Source: Fonsecaea monophora (lineage: Eukaryota; Ascomycota; Eurotiomycetes; Chaetothyriales; Herpotrichiellaceae). From it: 64,000 nucleotides of DNA. Shown one piece after another: positions 8,599 through 20,140 of this stretch. Location of the stretch: contig NW_019174000.1 in assembly GCF_001642475.1 (NCBI RefSeq), positions 62,001-126,000 on the forward strand. Direction: 5' to 3'. The first letter of the stretch is position 1. Every line of letters begins with the position of its first letter. Under the pieces are notes generated by a model. It was not told the DNA's origin. It worked only from the letters and a program-made list of their open reading frames with translations, and did no database searches. Made by a program: the position numbers and the translations under genes.

Positions 8599-10641
8599 TC
8601 ATATCAGAGCCTGCCCTCTAAACATAGCCTCCCTGACTTCCCTGATCACGTCCTTTCGATCTTTGCCTCCCATCAGCACAATCCCTCTTCCTCGCCGATT
8701 CATCCTGCCCATCCGTCCTAACCGGTGGACAAAGTCGATTGTAGTATGCGGAACATCATACAATACCACGTGGCGGACGGCGAGGGTATCGACGCCGCGT
8801 GAACCAAGGTCGGTGGTCACGAGAACCTTAACGTCCGGGAGATGCCTTGTAGGTCTGGATGTTTGGGTTGGGTTTGCCCCAGGAGTCGCAGGGGTAGATG
8901 AACGATCGAAAGGAACAAAGTCTTTGAACAGTTTCTTGGAGGCCGAAGCTGGGGAGGAGGACGGCTTAGAAGAGCCCTCGACGCGCTCAACAGAGGTGAA
9001 TGTTGCGAGGATTTCAGCTTGACGCTGCTCCGTAGTATCTCTAGTCAGCGCGACGGCTTCGATTCCCTTTGTTACTAGAAACCGGGCAACTTCTTCCGCC
9101 TTTTCGCGTTCGTTGACAAAGACAAGGATGTGCTTCACTGTATTCTTGGGGTTAAGGTCTTCGTGTACAGCCTTCCCAAGCGTCCAAATCACGTCGGCAC
9201 ACGCCAGATCGCGGCTGCCACGGTACGGATCTTTGTCGATATCCACAGCACCCAATTGAACTCGACGCGGAATCGTATGTAGTTTAGGTGTAACGATGCG
9301 TTTGCAATCGGGGAACCGCTTGTCAATGAACCTGTCAAGACTGTTTGGAATCGTAGCCGAGCAGAGGACCAGTTGCTTCAATGAGGGGGCGGCACGATCG
9401 ATAATTTCGCACGTTGTCTCGCTGAAAGAGCGGTCAAAAAGGGAGTCGGCCTCATCCATGACGAGGTATTGAATGCGGGACAGGATATTTGGCTCCTTTT
9501 TGGCGATGCTGGCGATTAAATGAGGAGATGAAACTAGTATATCTATACCCTGGGGGTTGAAGAGGCGGTTGCGAATGACGGTGGGTGTATTGGAGGAAGA
9601 AATGCCCGCAGAGCGATATTTGACTGTGTGGCCGATAACTTTGACCACCTTCGTGACCTGCGCAACGAGTTCGGACGAGGGAAGAAGGATGAGGGCGCGA
9701 GGCCGGCCCATAGATTGGTTTGGTGGTAATTCATCCGTTTCGGAAGGGTCTGCTTCGAAAACGCGGTTCTTGTCTCTCCCTTCAGTTTCTTCAACCCTGC
9801 GGGCTTCCCGCTCAAGCTCTTCGTTACGATCCGCTTCTTCTTGTTGTTTGACGGCATTGATGACGGGTAGTAGGTACGCCAGCGTCTTCCCTGAACCAGT
9901 CTCTGCCGCGAGAAGGAATGTCTTGTATTTATTCTGGGTTGGCATTCCGTCTACATCCACCTGCTTCTGTTTTTGATACTCGCCCTTTTTACTGAGGAGC
10001 GCGGGAATTGCCAGCTTTTGTACAGGTGTGGGCGTATACTCTGTCAGATGTGGCAGGACTTGGGTGTAGATAGAGTCAACGACCGAAGGCATCAATCCCA
10101 GCTCTTCAAAGGACTCGATTTTCTCCATTTGCTGCTTGAGTTTCGTGCGTTGCCCGTAGGATAGGGGAGTAAGGATCTGCTGCATTTTCAGTGCGTGGAA
10201 GAGCGGTCGTTCGTCTTTGTCCCTTTTCTCCTTCTTCTTGAAGGATGAAGTCGATGGGACAGCAACATGGTCCTCTTCGTTACGAGTACGAGGGGCTGCA
10301 GTGTTCGTGCGCAACTTGGTTGCGGCGGCTCGCTCTTTGAGCTTCGATCTAAGGGCCATTCCGACCCGGGTCGGAACCGCTCGAGGTGCTCTTGTAACAG
10401 GCAATCGTGCCACAGTTTGATTCATTCCCGCAAATGGACCTGCTGTGTCCCTCTTCGCAACCCTTCTGCCCGCGTCTGTCTTCCCAACATCTTGTGTAAG
10501 AGTCATCCTGGAAGGTTTTCTCCGTTGGCGCATGGCTAGTGCCATATACCTCTGAGGCTGCCATCGTCGCGTTGGCGGCCTGAGCGCAGAGATTAATGTT
10601 CGAAACTGGCAAGAAGGGCATATGGCAGCGGAGGACGACAT
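8599..10641 (-). CDS. MRH4: Mitochondrial DEAD-box RNA helicase MRH4
   Basis: 680 residues, single exon. The ATG at 10641-10639 is the first in-frame ATG; upstream in-frame codons are non-ATG. The N-terminus (MSSSAAICPSC, then many Arg, Ser and Ala with almost no acids) looks like a mitochondrial presequence. Helicase motifs: Q-motif region TPTPVQ 203-208, Walker A AAETGSGKT 245-253, DEAD 396-399, a CSAT motif III, and a late TTDLGSRGVDT then HRLGRMGRMNRRG motif VI. Motif VI ends RMGRMNR rather than the usual RxGRxGR, as in Mrh4-like sequences. Yeast Mrh4 assists assembly of the large mitochondrial ribosomal subunit on 21S rRNA; that role is inferred. It shares a 621-base divergent upstream region with BUD4. 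Confidence 0.9.
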   Translation of the reverse strand: MSSSAAICPSCQFRTLISALRPPTRRWQPQRYMALAMRQRRKPSRMTLTQDVGKTDAGRRVAKRDTAGPFAGMNQTVARLPVTRAPRAVPTRVGMALRSKLKERAAATKLRTNTAAPRTRNEEDHVAVPSTSSFKKKEKRDKDERPLFHALKMQQILTPLSYGQRTKLKQQMEKIESFEELGLMPSVVDSIYTQVLPHLTEYTPTPVQKLAIPALLSKKGEYQKQKQVDVDGMPTQNKYKTFLLAAETGSGKTLAYLLPVINAVKQQEEADRNEELEREARRVEETEGRDKNRVFEADPSETDELPPNQSMGRPRALILLPSSELVAQVTKVVKVIGHTVKYRSAGISSSNTPTVIRNRLFNPQGIDILVSSPHLIASIAKKEPNILSRIQYLVMDEADSLFDRSFSETTCEIIDRAAPSLKQLVLCSATIPNSLDRFIDKRFPDCKRIVTPKLHTIPRRVQLGAVDIDKDPYRGSRDLACADVIWTLGKAVHEDLNPKNTVKHILVFVNEREKAEEVARFLVTKGIEAVALTRDTTEQRQAEILATFTSVERVEGSSKPSSSPASASKKLFKDFVPFDRSSTPATPGANPTQTSRPTRHLPDVKVLVTTDLGSRGVDTLAVRHVVLYDVPHTTIDFVHRLGRMGRMNRRGRGIVLMGGKDRKDVIREVREAMFRGQALI

Positions 10642-11262
10642 CGACGGATTGTGGCGAAAGGCTGTGGAAAATGGGAGGAGGGTGTAGAGACCATCCAACA
10701 GCACCGTTGTGATATTGAACTTTTTTTTTCCCTTGCGCAGCGCGGTTTCGCGGTCCACTGTAGTTTAGGCGAGGACCCCCCTGCAAATCCGGCGCCACAG
10801 GTTGGGGTGTGTCTCAGGTGGACATCACCGCCAGGGTGTTGCCTAGCAACCGGTGGTGTCGCGGGCTTTGTTGTTATTCCCCAGTCAAATCGCCGTGGGG
10901 CGACCACTTAAGTTTCGCATATACCATCAGACAAACGTTGAAGATTAACACTCTCAACGAGATACTTCTCTGCTGACTACTTCTTCTTCAAAGAGTGGTC
11001 TCGATTGTGGTCGCAGTTGGGCAGTTAAACTGTAGCTCACAGTCCCTTTGCCACAGCGTTTATTGCTATCATTTCTACCTACCCGCAGCTGGTCTGCCTC
11101 ATCAGGCTCAGCACAGACATTCTGCCATTCTTTCCAACTTCGCGCGCTACCCATCGAACGATTCTTCACTCCTCAACTCGGCCAACCATTGCCTGATTGT
11201 TGGTCTGAGCTCGACATCCGCTACATACACAAAGCCATTGTCGAGCTCTCCTGCCCTATGCT
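10642..11262. promoter_or_regulatory. Divergent promoter region MRH4/BUD4 with an X-box
   Basis: Both flanking genes are transcribed away from this segment. It contains GTTGCCTAGCAAC at 10838-10850, a match to the RFX-family X-box (GTNRCC, short spacer, RGYAAC) with one spacer base. The site is about 200 bases upstream of MRH4 and 410 upstream of BUD4. No gene is seen inside. Confidence 0.55.
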
Positions 11263-14200
11263 ATGGCCTCCGAGGTAAAGACAAAACTTGTTGAGATTGA
11301 CCTTGTTGTGCTCATCCTCTATTTCAGGTCCCACCTTTGCGCATTCAAAAGGGCGGCGGAAATGGGCCCAGCTCTTCGCCATCTAAACTGCCGCGAATAA
11401 GTAATCGTCCTCTCTCCGAACTGAGCCCTATGGCAATTCGCAGAAACTCTCCAAGTTTCCCGCAACCAAAGGTATGTCGGTCACCATCAGGCCAAGCCCT
11501 AATCTAATCCGTTCGCAGGGCAAGCTACTCTCAAACGAAACCTCTCCAATAGGCTCTTCACCTTTTTCTTCGAGTTCACCACGTCTGTTCTGGCAGGGCC
11601 GCGATCCCAGCTCTCCCGCGAGAGACAACACCGAAACTCCTCCTGCCTCCTCCCCACCAAAGCGCTCCTCCATTGAGAACCTAAAGAAGGCCTCGAGGGT
11701 GAAAAACAGTAGCATGTTTGCCCTCGAGCAGAGTACTCACTATGATCCTTCGCGTCCATCGATTCTGGACGGTCGCCCTCAGAGCATGCAGTTTCTACGG
11801 CAGTCCTCGCCAGTTCGAAGTCCCGATGCTGTGCGAAAAGAAAACATTGCCCCACTGGACAAGGCCGCATCCTTTCAATCGCAGGAGAAGCAGCAACAGG
11901 AGGAAGCTAAAGATACAACCAATCCAGTCACCCCTCTCTCGCCAAGTCGATTGAACAGCTCGCCAGCAAAGTCGTCCCTGTCAAAGAAAACCGGGTCAGC
12001 ATTCAGAAGCAGTGGCTTTAACCCTGAGACCGGCATTTGGGAAGACGATGACGACTTTCGAGACAGACAACTGCCGGCTGGCCGTGGGTTGCACCGTCAT
12101 CAAAAAAGCGTTACTTTTGATCAGGCGCCTCCACAGATCAATGAGTACGAGATGACTACACCAGCCCCTTCGTCAATTGCGTCCGGATCGCGCGAGGGTA
12201 GCTATGAGTCCACCGATGAGGACGACGAGGATGAAGATGAGGACGAGGAGGCAGGCTTGGAGAGGGTTTCGTCAATGGATCACGATGACAGTTTTGACGC
12301 GTCCCTTGAGGATACTGAGAAGACACCAGTGGTTCTGCCCGAGGACTGGCGGTTCATGAGCCCTGAGAATGCCAATACTGACCTGTCTCATCTTGAAGAA
12401 GACGTCTTCGAAGATGACTGCGGCAGTCCTGCCCCGACCGCCCAGCCAAGTATTCCATCTTACCGCCCTCATCAGACAAGTGCAAGCTCAATCGACTCTA
12501 ACGGACAGTCTCGCCCTCTCCCACCGCTTCCGCCCATGATCGGATCACAAGGCCACTCCAGGTCTGACAGCTTGTCTGGTGCTTTTGAGCGTATAAGCGT
12601 CGCGTCACGATCTCTTCCAAGCCCACCATTGGCAGCCAGCTTTTCAAAGGCGGACATTCAAAAGATCGGGAGTGGCAGTTCCCTGTCAGCGGATGACAGA
12701 TTGAGATTGATGGCACTCCAGGAACAGGAGAGAGAACGTCGGATGAGGCGAATGGCTGCCAAAGACGCTGTCCACTCTCGGAGCACCAGTAACGAAGACT
12801 CGCTTGCTGGCGATTCACAGCCAATCCAGTCTGAATCAGGAAACTCGACCCCACAACTGTCAAGGGCATCGATCCTTGAAGGTCTGCGTGGTCGAGTCGG
12901 CGTTGATAGTCGAGAAGGCAGCGAGGAGATTGCAGAGACGTCTCGACAGCGGGATCTCTCCTCTCTTGATCCTGATGTTCCGATACCCTCATTGGAGGAT
13001 CCTACACAACTACATATCAAAATGGAGGAGGATGAAGAGCCTGACCTGTACTCCATCCCGGATATGTACATGGGACGTACTGCTTCCGGTTCAGACGTTA
13101 GCACCAACCATGATGACGACCTCACAAGCCAATATTCGCAACCCTCACAAGCATCTTTTTTCCCTCAAATGGCTGAGGAAGGAGACGACACTCCCAAAGC
13201 ACAGAGTCCAGCTCGAGAGTTGAACGCAAAGCCCACAACGACCGAACGTGTGTCTTTGCCAGATTTCACTGACTTTGGCGACACGAGCAGTTTCGATATC
13301 GGCCTGGCTCCGTATCTGACCCAGAAGGACGAGGGTGCGAAACCAGCCACCGTTATCGCGGCACCATCTCAACTGCCCGACCTCGCTGCTCTCCGCCAGT
13401 CAATTCAGCGATCATACACTCCGGAAGTTCAGCTCACATCATTCCAAAGCCCCCCAAAATCCAGCCCAGAACATGCAGCACCAGGAACCCCTGATTCTGT
13501 GGTTAGACACCCCGTCCAACATGCAGAGTCGCCTAGCCATGTCGGCATGGACCAAAGAGTGGATGAGTTGGCTGCACAAGCACAAAGTGACCGTTCAATT
13601 AGCCCCTCCGACACGGGTTCGGTTTTGGTGCACGAGAAGGAGATGTCACCTGTGTCCCCCATCTCGGACACTTTCGATCAAAGCGCTGAAATAGCACAGA
13701 ACAATTCCACGCTTCCAGAAGCAGCGGATGAGAAGCAGCAACCCGAAGCAGACAAGGAAGAAGGCGAAAAGAAGCGGACTAGCAGCCTGCTGCCGTTGGA
13801 TATCCCCCACACAGGATTGGACGAAGGCCTGGGATTGGGTCTCGAGAAGGAATTTGACCGAGTAGTAGAAGCCCAAAAGGTAGAGTTTGAACTCTCATTG
13901 CAACGTCTTTATTACCCTTTTCACGGACGATTCCCCTCCAGTGAGCTGCCCGAGGCAATGGAGGTGAAAGGAGGCAACCCAATGGAGAACATCCCTGTTC
14001 TCCCCAAACCTCGTGGAGCGCGTCCCCTACGTGCGGCACATGTTGTTCTTTCTCCCGACAGATGTATTGATGAAGAGTCATTTGCTAATCGAGCTGGCCG
14101 TCGACAGAGAGGATACCTGATGAGACAAAACACCAAGATTGTCGTCGCGAGCGAACGAATCTCTCAAGATGAGTGCAGATCTCCTGGCCTTCCGGGGACT

Positions 14201-15900
14201 GAAGACGGTCTGCTCGGCGTCCCCGCGGAAGCTAACCAGGTCCATGCATCACCGCGCAAGACGAGTCAGCCCACCTGGACTGCTGAGCCATGGAACGGTA
14301 AGGTTCGGCGTAAGAGTATTCGAGTTGGCGGGGAAAAGGCTGTCAGTAAGAGGAAGCCAGTCGAGGGCCCTGTACCGCCTCTTCCAGGACAAGCAAGCAA
14401 TGCTCAGGAGGGCCTTGACGCTGTTGCTGAAGATGACATCGGAGAGGAAGAGGAGTGGGAGGATGGAGCCGAACGTGGCCGACTTTTTGTCAAGGTGGTC
14501 GGTGTCAAGGACCTGCAGATGCCATTTCCCCAACGTAAGCTGTTTTCTGATTCTATTAGGGACTTGATGCTGATCACGAATAGACGAACGCACTTTCTTT
14601 GCCCTCACGCTCGACAATGGTATGCACTGTGTGACGACAGCTTGGCTTGATCTGGCTCGAAGTGCACCTATTGGACAGGAATTTGAGCTGATTGTCCTCA
14701 ATGAGCTTGAATTCCAACTCACACTGCAGATGAAATTGGAAGAGCCAAAAGTGGAACGGCCGCAATCGCCATCGAAACCGCCCGCATCGCCTAAGAAGCA
14801 AGGAGCCTTCGGGAGGTTGTTTGGGTCGCCTAAGAAGAAGAAAGAGTCGGAAGTGCGAGCTCAGCAAGAAGCCCAGGCGGTCAGAAGGCCAGTGACACCA
14901 CCTTCGGCGTACGAACTGGTTCAAGGCCTGGTGGCTAAGGACGGCTCATTTGCTCGAGCTTACATTTCGCTCAGCGAGCATGAAAAGCACGCATACGGCA
15001 GACCGTACACAGTGGACATTACCTGCTTCAACGAGTGGGCGATGGAAGAAGTCCATGTGGGCAGTTCGAGAAGCAAGAAGAGCGTGACGCAGCTCCAGCG
15101 TCGGCCGCCTTATGAAATTGGCAAACTCGAACTGCAGTTGTTGTATGTGCCAAAACCGAGAGGAGCCAAGGACGATGATATGCCCAAGAGTATGAATGGC
15201 GCGATTCGGGCATTGCGGGAGGCCGAAGAACGTCTGGCGCAACAAGCAACTATCCAGGAGTTTGAGGGTTACCTGAGCCAACAAGGAGGCGATTGTCCGG
15301 TTTGTGGAGGCCCATTGAAAAACCTATTGAGGGAAGTATGCTGACGAATCTTAGTACTGGAGACGACGGTTTTTCAAGCTCGCCGGGACCAAGTTCACGG
15401 CATTCCATGAAACAACGCTTCAACCCCGGGCAACCATCAACCTTGCGAAAGCTACGCGGCTCATTGACGACAAGACGGCGTTGACGCAGAGAGAGACTTC
15501 AACCAAGGGAGGTGGACGGCGCAAGAGTGGGTTCGCGGAAGAGGAAGAAGGATACATGTTTGTGGAGGAAGGATTCCGGATCCGCTTTGCCAACGGAGAA
15601 GTTATCGACTTCTATGCCGATTCGACAGCCGAGAAAGAGCAATGGATGCAAGCGCTGTCGCAGGTCGTAGGCAAAGGCGTCCAGAGCAGCTCGGCCCCGG
15701 TTAAAGGATGGGCAGAAATGGTGCTCCGGCGGGAGAAAAAGATGAAGACAGCAGCAGGCGCAGTGCAACGGCCCAAGGCAGGTCATCAACGAACGGAAAC
15801 GTACCATGCAGGTGGCGGAATGGGCCAGACGCACAGTCCAATGAAAGGGACAGTCGGACGGGAGGAGCGGCATCGAAAGACCAAGAGCATGTATGCGTGA
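11263..15900 (+). CDS. BUD4: BUD4, anillin-like septation/bud site protein with C-terminal PH domain
   Basis: Five exons: 11263-11274, 11328-11471, 11519-14534, 14584-15299 and 15355-15900, giving 4434 bases (1477 residues) with all phases consistent. The N-terminus PPLRIQK...LPRISNRPLSEL...SPRLFWQGRD is typical of filamentous Bud4. Residues to about 1050 are low-complexity, acidic and Ser/Pro-rich with many possible CDK sites. The C-terminal third has the anillin-homology region (FVKVVGVKDLQMP, then FFALTLDNGMHCVTTAWLDL), and a PH domain starts at the last exon (YWRRRFFKL, about residue 1297). Family members organise septins and the actomyosin ring at division sites (Bud4, Mid1/2, anillin). 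The first exon codes only four residues (MASE). Intron four has an unusual GTTTGT donor. Confidence 0.93.
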
Positions 15901-17028
15901 GGAGGAACGAGACTAATAATGAGGACGATCGAGTTGATGGTTGATAGGGGGGCAAGGGAATGGAAGCTTGAAGGACATCAAGGCTTGTTTTGAATATGGA
16001 TGGGTTTCGGTCGGCGTTGGTCAAAAGAGATATGACGATAATGGACCAGGGTCGGCTCCACGTGGGAATTGTCGGTTCGGTTCGATTCGATTCAAGTTCA
16101 ATTTTCTGTTCATGGGAAGATGATTTCGATGCAGCACACGATCAATGGAGGAGCAACAAAGGGGTGGGGAGACAGGATTGTTTACTGACTCGCCAGGCGC
16201 CTGAATGCCGTGATGTGCATCTGACAGAATTTGTGTAGAAAATGAGATGGTGAATTCTTACAAAGTGTGCGACAGTATAATTGTGTAGAGGGTAAGGAGG
16301 TGAGGAAGTGGTGAATATCCCGAAATCGTATGGATATCCGTAACTATACGAGGGCAACGTAGGTATGAGTAGTGGTAACAGGGGTACCGAACAGGGTCGT
16401 AAGGTATCATGTATTCTGTAGGGTAGGTATGTGGTTGGTCTTGTCACTGGACTGTATCATTGTTGTTGTTGTCGTCGTCTCTTTTCCTTCCACCGGCACA
16501 TCATCAACAGGCCTCGCCTTTCCGTCGGAAAGTGGGAATCTCCAGTCCTGGATCCCCCCTCTTAGTCACCAATGATCATCGACCTATATCAATTGTTCCC
16601 CGGGGTTGTACATATGGTGGTTTCTTCCCCGCATCTGTCTTGTCTGATCCCACGGTGTCTATGCCGAGCCGATGAGCCGTACCTACTGCATGTATGGAGA
16701 GGAGAGAGGGAGGAAGGGGAGAGAGATAACATATTTCTCCATTTATCTTGCTTTTTTCTCTTTTCGAGTCTTTTTTTGATCAAGGGGAAGAATACTATTA
16801 CTCGGTATACCCAAGTCAAAACCGAGGAATTGAATAAAAGCTCTTTCAGAAAGAGAACTCAAGAGTCAAAGTCAAAGGCAGTCCTGAACTAGCCAGTCTC
16901 TTACATACATATATATATATATCACTCGATCCCTCACACCCAGACACCTCTGCGTCAGATTCTACCTGTATCCACTCCTCTCTTCACCTCCTCCGCCTAC
17001 CAAAGCGATAGCAAGGAACAAAAACAAA
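15901..17028. other. Intergenic region: BUD4 3' flank and aldolase-gene promoter
   Basis: About 1.1 kb. No supported gene. It contains a pyrimidine-rich stretch with T runs near 16750-16780, a TACTCGGTATAC motif at 16799-16810, a small hairpin CTCTTTC/GAAAGAG near 16840-16854, and an AT dinucleotide run at about 16905-16922. A CACGTG is at about 16060. Confidence 0.5.
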
Positions 17029-18168
17029 ATGTCCCCCGCCCTCGACGTCTACGACCACTCGTCGGCCGAGAACCGCTCCGTCGGCGCCCTGGGCGCGACC
17101 ACGTCCGGCAAGAAACTCCGCGTGCGCTCGTATCCGAAATTCGACTCGCTCGAGGAGGAGCGCCTGTACCGCAAGCAGCACCTGGCGGCGGCGTTTCGCG
17201 TCTTTGCAGACCGCGGGTTCGACGAGGGCGTCGCGGGGCATATCTCGGTGCGGGATCCGATTTTGAGGGATCATTTCTGTGAGTTTTCTTTTTTTTTTTA
17301 CCTCCTCTGGACGTGGTAGGGGAAGGGGCAGGGGCGCAGGTATGAGATTCGTGGGACAGAGAGGGGAGAGGATGGACGTGTGAAGGAGAGGTGACTGTCT
17401 AACGAAAAGAACGAGGGAGAATGGAAATAACACGATGAAGGGAAACTTTCTTTACTGACTCCTGTTGGCAGGGCTCAACCCCCTCTCGCAACACTTCTCC
17501 CAGATCTGCGTCTCGGACCTCATCCTGGTCAACGAAGAAGGCGAGGTCGTCGTGGGCGACGAGCCCATCAACGCCGCCGCCTTCGCCATCCACTCTGAGA
17601 TTCACAAGGCGCGCCCGGACGTCGACGCCGCGTGCCACGCCCACAGCGTCTACGGCAAGGCCTTTTCCGTCTTCGGCCGCGAGCTGGACATGATGACCCA
17701 GGACGCCCTCCGGTTCTACAAGAGCCACGCCGTCTACGACAACTTTGGGGGCGTGGTCCTCGACCGCGAGGAGGGAAAGAGGATCGCCAAAGCGCTGGGG
17801 AACGGGAAAGCAGTCATCCTGCAGAATCATGGGTTGTTGACCGTGGCGAAGACGGTGTGTTTCATTCTCTCTCCCTGCCTCCCTGATTCCCCTTTTGCTG
17901 GATCTTATTACTGATGGTATCACCCTCTGGCCCAAAAAAAAAGGTCGACGCCGCCGCCTTCTGGTTCATCTCGCTCGACAAGACCTGCCACGCCCAACTG
18001 CTCGCCGACGCCGCCAGCGCCGGCAGCGGCCACAAGAAAAAGCTCATCTCCGACGTCGAGGCCGAGTTCTCCTACTCGCAGGTCGGCACGGACGAAAAGG
18101 GTTGGCTCGCCTTCCAGGGGTATTACGATGAGCAGCTCGCAAAGACGAATGGGGGGTTTTTGAAATAA
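17029..18168 (+). CDS. Class II aldolase/adducin family protein (mug14-like)
   Basis: Three exons: 17029-17278, 17472-17854 and 17944-18168, coding 285 residues. The family fold is clear from SLEEERLYRKQHLAAAFRVFADRGFDEGVAGHISVRDP (metal-independent N-terminal helices and the GHIS strand), then the zinc-ligand type His pair HAH near residue 149, and a later LQNHGLLTV containing another candidate metal-ligand His. Proteins of this group include S. pombe mug14 and many unstudied fungal members. Bacterial relatives are fuculose-phosphate aldolases, but the substrate here is unknown. Intron 1 is 193 bases. Intron 2 ends in an A-rich run just before its AAG acceptor, which weakens that boundary slightly, although frame and family sequence (TVAKT joined to VDAAAFWF) support it. 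Confidence 0.88.
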
Positions 18169-18550
18169 CTAGAAAATACTTTGCAAAGAACCGAGTGCAT
18201 GTGTCGGGTACTCTTTTTAATGAAATTAAGACTGAATCACTATGCATCAATGATGCTTGCTTAACGGCCAGTTCGCCAACAAATGCTCCTTGCCGGTGCT
18301 GAAACTGATATTGTCAAAATGGCTAATGGCTAAATGCCCATGTCGAATGTTAACCTGGGGGAATGGTGTAAACTATGTATATTCCATCAGCAAAGCCCTC
18401 CAATTCTCGTCGGAAGTCGAAGGCAATGCCACTCCAGATACTAGCGCTTGCTCCTTAAAATGCGTGGGTATCATAATACATCCGGTTCGCTTCAAAAAAA
18501 AAGTCTTGTCCAAAATAAGAGGGCGTGCCTCCGTCACCTCATCCACTAGC
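18169..18550. other. Convergent 3' intergenic region
   Basis: This lies between the stop codons of the aldolase-family gene (+) and the Ser-rich gene (-). No feature recognised. Confidence 0.5.
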
Positions 18551-20140
18551 TTAGACTTCTTTACCGCAAGCCACTGACACTGGCTTTGGTGTCGGGCTGT
18601 CTGGATCATCAGATCCTTCAGATGGATTGCTGACAGGACTTGGTACAATCACCGTTTTGAGCGGACTTGGGAGAGGTGGAGCCGGAGAGTTCTTCCTCGA
18701 AGGGCTCGACAGTGGACTCGCCATCGCCAGGCTTCTTGCGCGCGCATGTAGTTTGCGTTCTTCTTCACCGTTCCAGTCCTTGGTAAGTTCGGCCCTTACT
18801 CCACGGCTCCATTGTCGAACAATGTTCTCGAAAGATGACCAAGTGCTGACGGTTTCAACCTGATTTGCAACAGCCATCACGTCGAGCTGAAGCTTGAGCT
18901 CCCATCTGAGTTCCGCGGCCTTCAGCCAAAAGCGAAGGTTGTCTGCACGCCTGTACGGTTTTGCCACGTCTTCGTGAAAGGATTTGATAAAGTCGAATTG
19001 CCGCTTGGATCGTTTGACAGCGGCGTTGTGCATTTTCACAAGATCCCTGCCATCAGCTAGATCACGGAAAAACTCGGGCGTGACATCGGCTTTCTCAAGC
19101 GATGGGCTTTCTCCCTTGCCGTGGAGCAAGAAGTTGAGGAAGTTGATATCCCTTTCTTGCTCTCGACCAACCCACTTGGCATCATCCATCCAGTGCCAGT
19201 CCTTTCTTTCCGTCTTGTCCGCCTCCTCCAGTTTCGCTTCTTGGTCGATCATCATGCCAACATCACTCACCCAAACCAATACGGCGAGTCTCTCATCCTC
19301 ACGAAATCCACCCGCAAAGTTTCGAGAAGCACATTTCTTCAGGACATCGAGCACAGAGTATAGATCCCTTCTCAATTCCTGGTCCGACTTGATAGAGTTC
19401 AGTCTCTGGGGATTGGGATGCAGAGTGTAATAAAGTCTTGCGGCTCGAATTGCTTGAGTGGTCGTGTCAAGGACATGCAGTCCCTGAATTTCGTAAAATC
19501 CTGGTGTCGGGTCTCCGGGACTGCTACTCGCCGGGCCTTCACAGGACTCAACAGCTTGTAATGCATTTTCTAAAGCTTCCACGAGTTCTTTCTTCATGGT
19601 TTTCTGATCGGGCGGTGGAGCCACATATGTTGATCGATCACTGTATGTGGATACGGTAGGGGGTAACATGACATCCGTGCCATCCTCAGTCAAAGTGTCC
19701 CAGGAGGCCTGAGACTCATCCTCGATTGGAGATTCAACGAGTTCTTGATTCGCAGTTAACGAGAGCTTTGGGATATCGTATTCACCATTCTGCTTCTTTT
19801 TTGCCATTTGCCCTCCCTTGCCATCTAACAATCCCGTTCGAGCGAAATAGTATTGCAGATGGGCGATACTGCCGAGGCTCATGACGCTCTCACGATTTTT
19901 GGCTGACTCGGCAAATGATCCTCCCTGAGGACGTACATAGCCACGACGACGGGAGTATGTGCTCGTTCGAGATGTCGTTGAGCCATTGGAGTATGATGAT
20001 CGGCTCGAAATCGTCGAAACGCCGGAGCAGGATCGATTAGTCAAGAGGGCGGAGGAGTCAGGAGTTGCGAGTAAATTCGGCGAGGTTGAGGGCGATCGAG
20101 AAGGGAGACTGGAGGATGACAGGTCTAGATCCGTGCTCAT
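18551..20140 (-). CDS. Conserved fungal protein of unknown function, Ser-rich N-terminus
   Basis: 529 residues from the ATG at 20140-20138 (GCAGCCATGAG context). The N-terminal 100 residues are Ser/Thr/Pro-rich and look disordered. The middle and C-terminal parts are largely helical with a conserved-looking core (WHWMDDAKWVGREQERDINFLNFLL, then VTPEFFRDLADGRDLV, then FDFIKSFHEDVAKPYRRADNLRFWLKAAELRWELKL) and a Pro/Ser tail. I recognise the style of an Eurotiomycete-wide hypothetical protein but no named domain. The frame stays open for 166 codons upstream of this ATG. An earlier in-frame ATG at 20410 would add a hydrophobic, possibly membrane-spanning N-terminus. I prefer 20140 because the upstream part does not look like the rest. 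Confidence 0.75.
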   Translation of the reverse strand: MSTDLDLSSSSLPSRSPSTSPNLLATPDSSALLTNRSCSGVSTISSRSSYSNGSTTSRTSTYSRRRGYVRPQGGSFAESAKNRESVMSLGSIAHLQYYFARTGLLDGKGGQMAKKKQNGEYDIPKLSLTANQELVESPIEDESQASWDTLTEDGTDVMLPPTVSTYSDRSTYVAPPPDQKTMKKELVEALENALQAVESCEGPASSSPGDPTPGFYEIQGLHVLDTTTQAIRAARLYYTLHPNPQRLNSIKSDQELRRDLYSVLDVLKKCASRNFAGGFREDERLAVLVWVSDVGMMIDQEAKLEEADKTERKDWHWMDDAKWVGREQERDINFLNFLLHGKGESPSLEKADVTPEFFRDLADGRDLVKMHNAAVKRSKRQFDFIKSFHEDVAKPYRRADNLRFWLKAAELRWELKLQLDVMAVANQVETVSTWSSFENIVRQWSRGVRAELTKDWNGEEERKLHARARSLAMASPLSSPSRKNSPAPPLPSPLKTVIVPSPVSNPSEGSDDPDSPTPKPVSVACGKEV

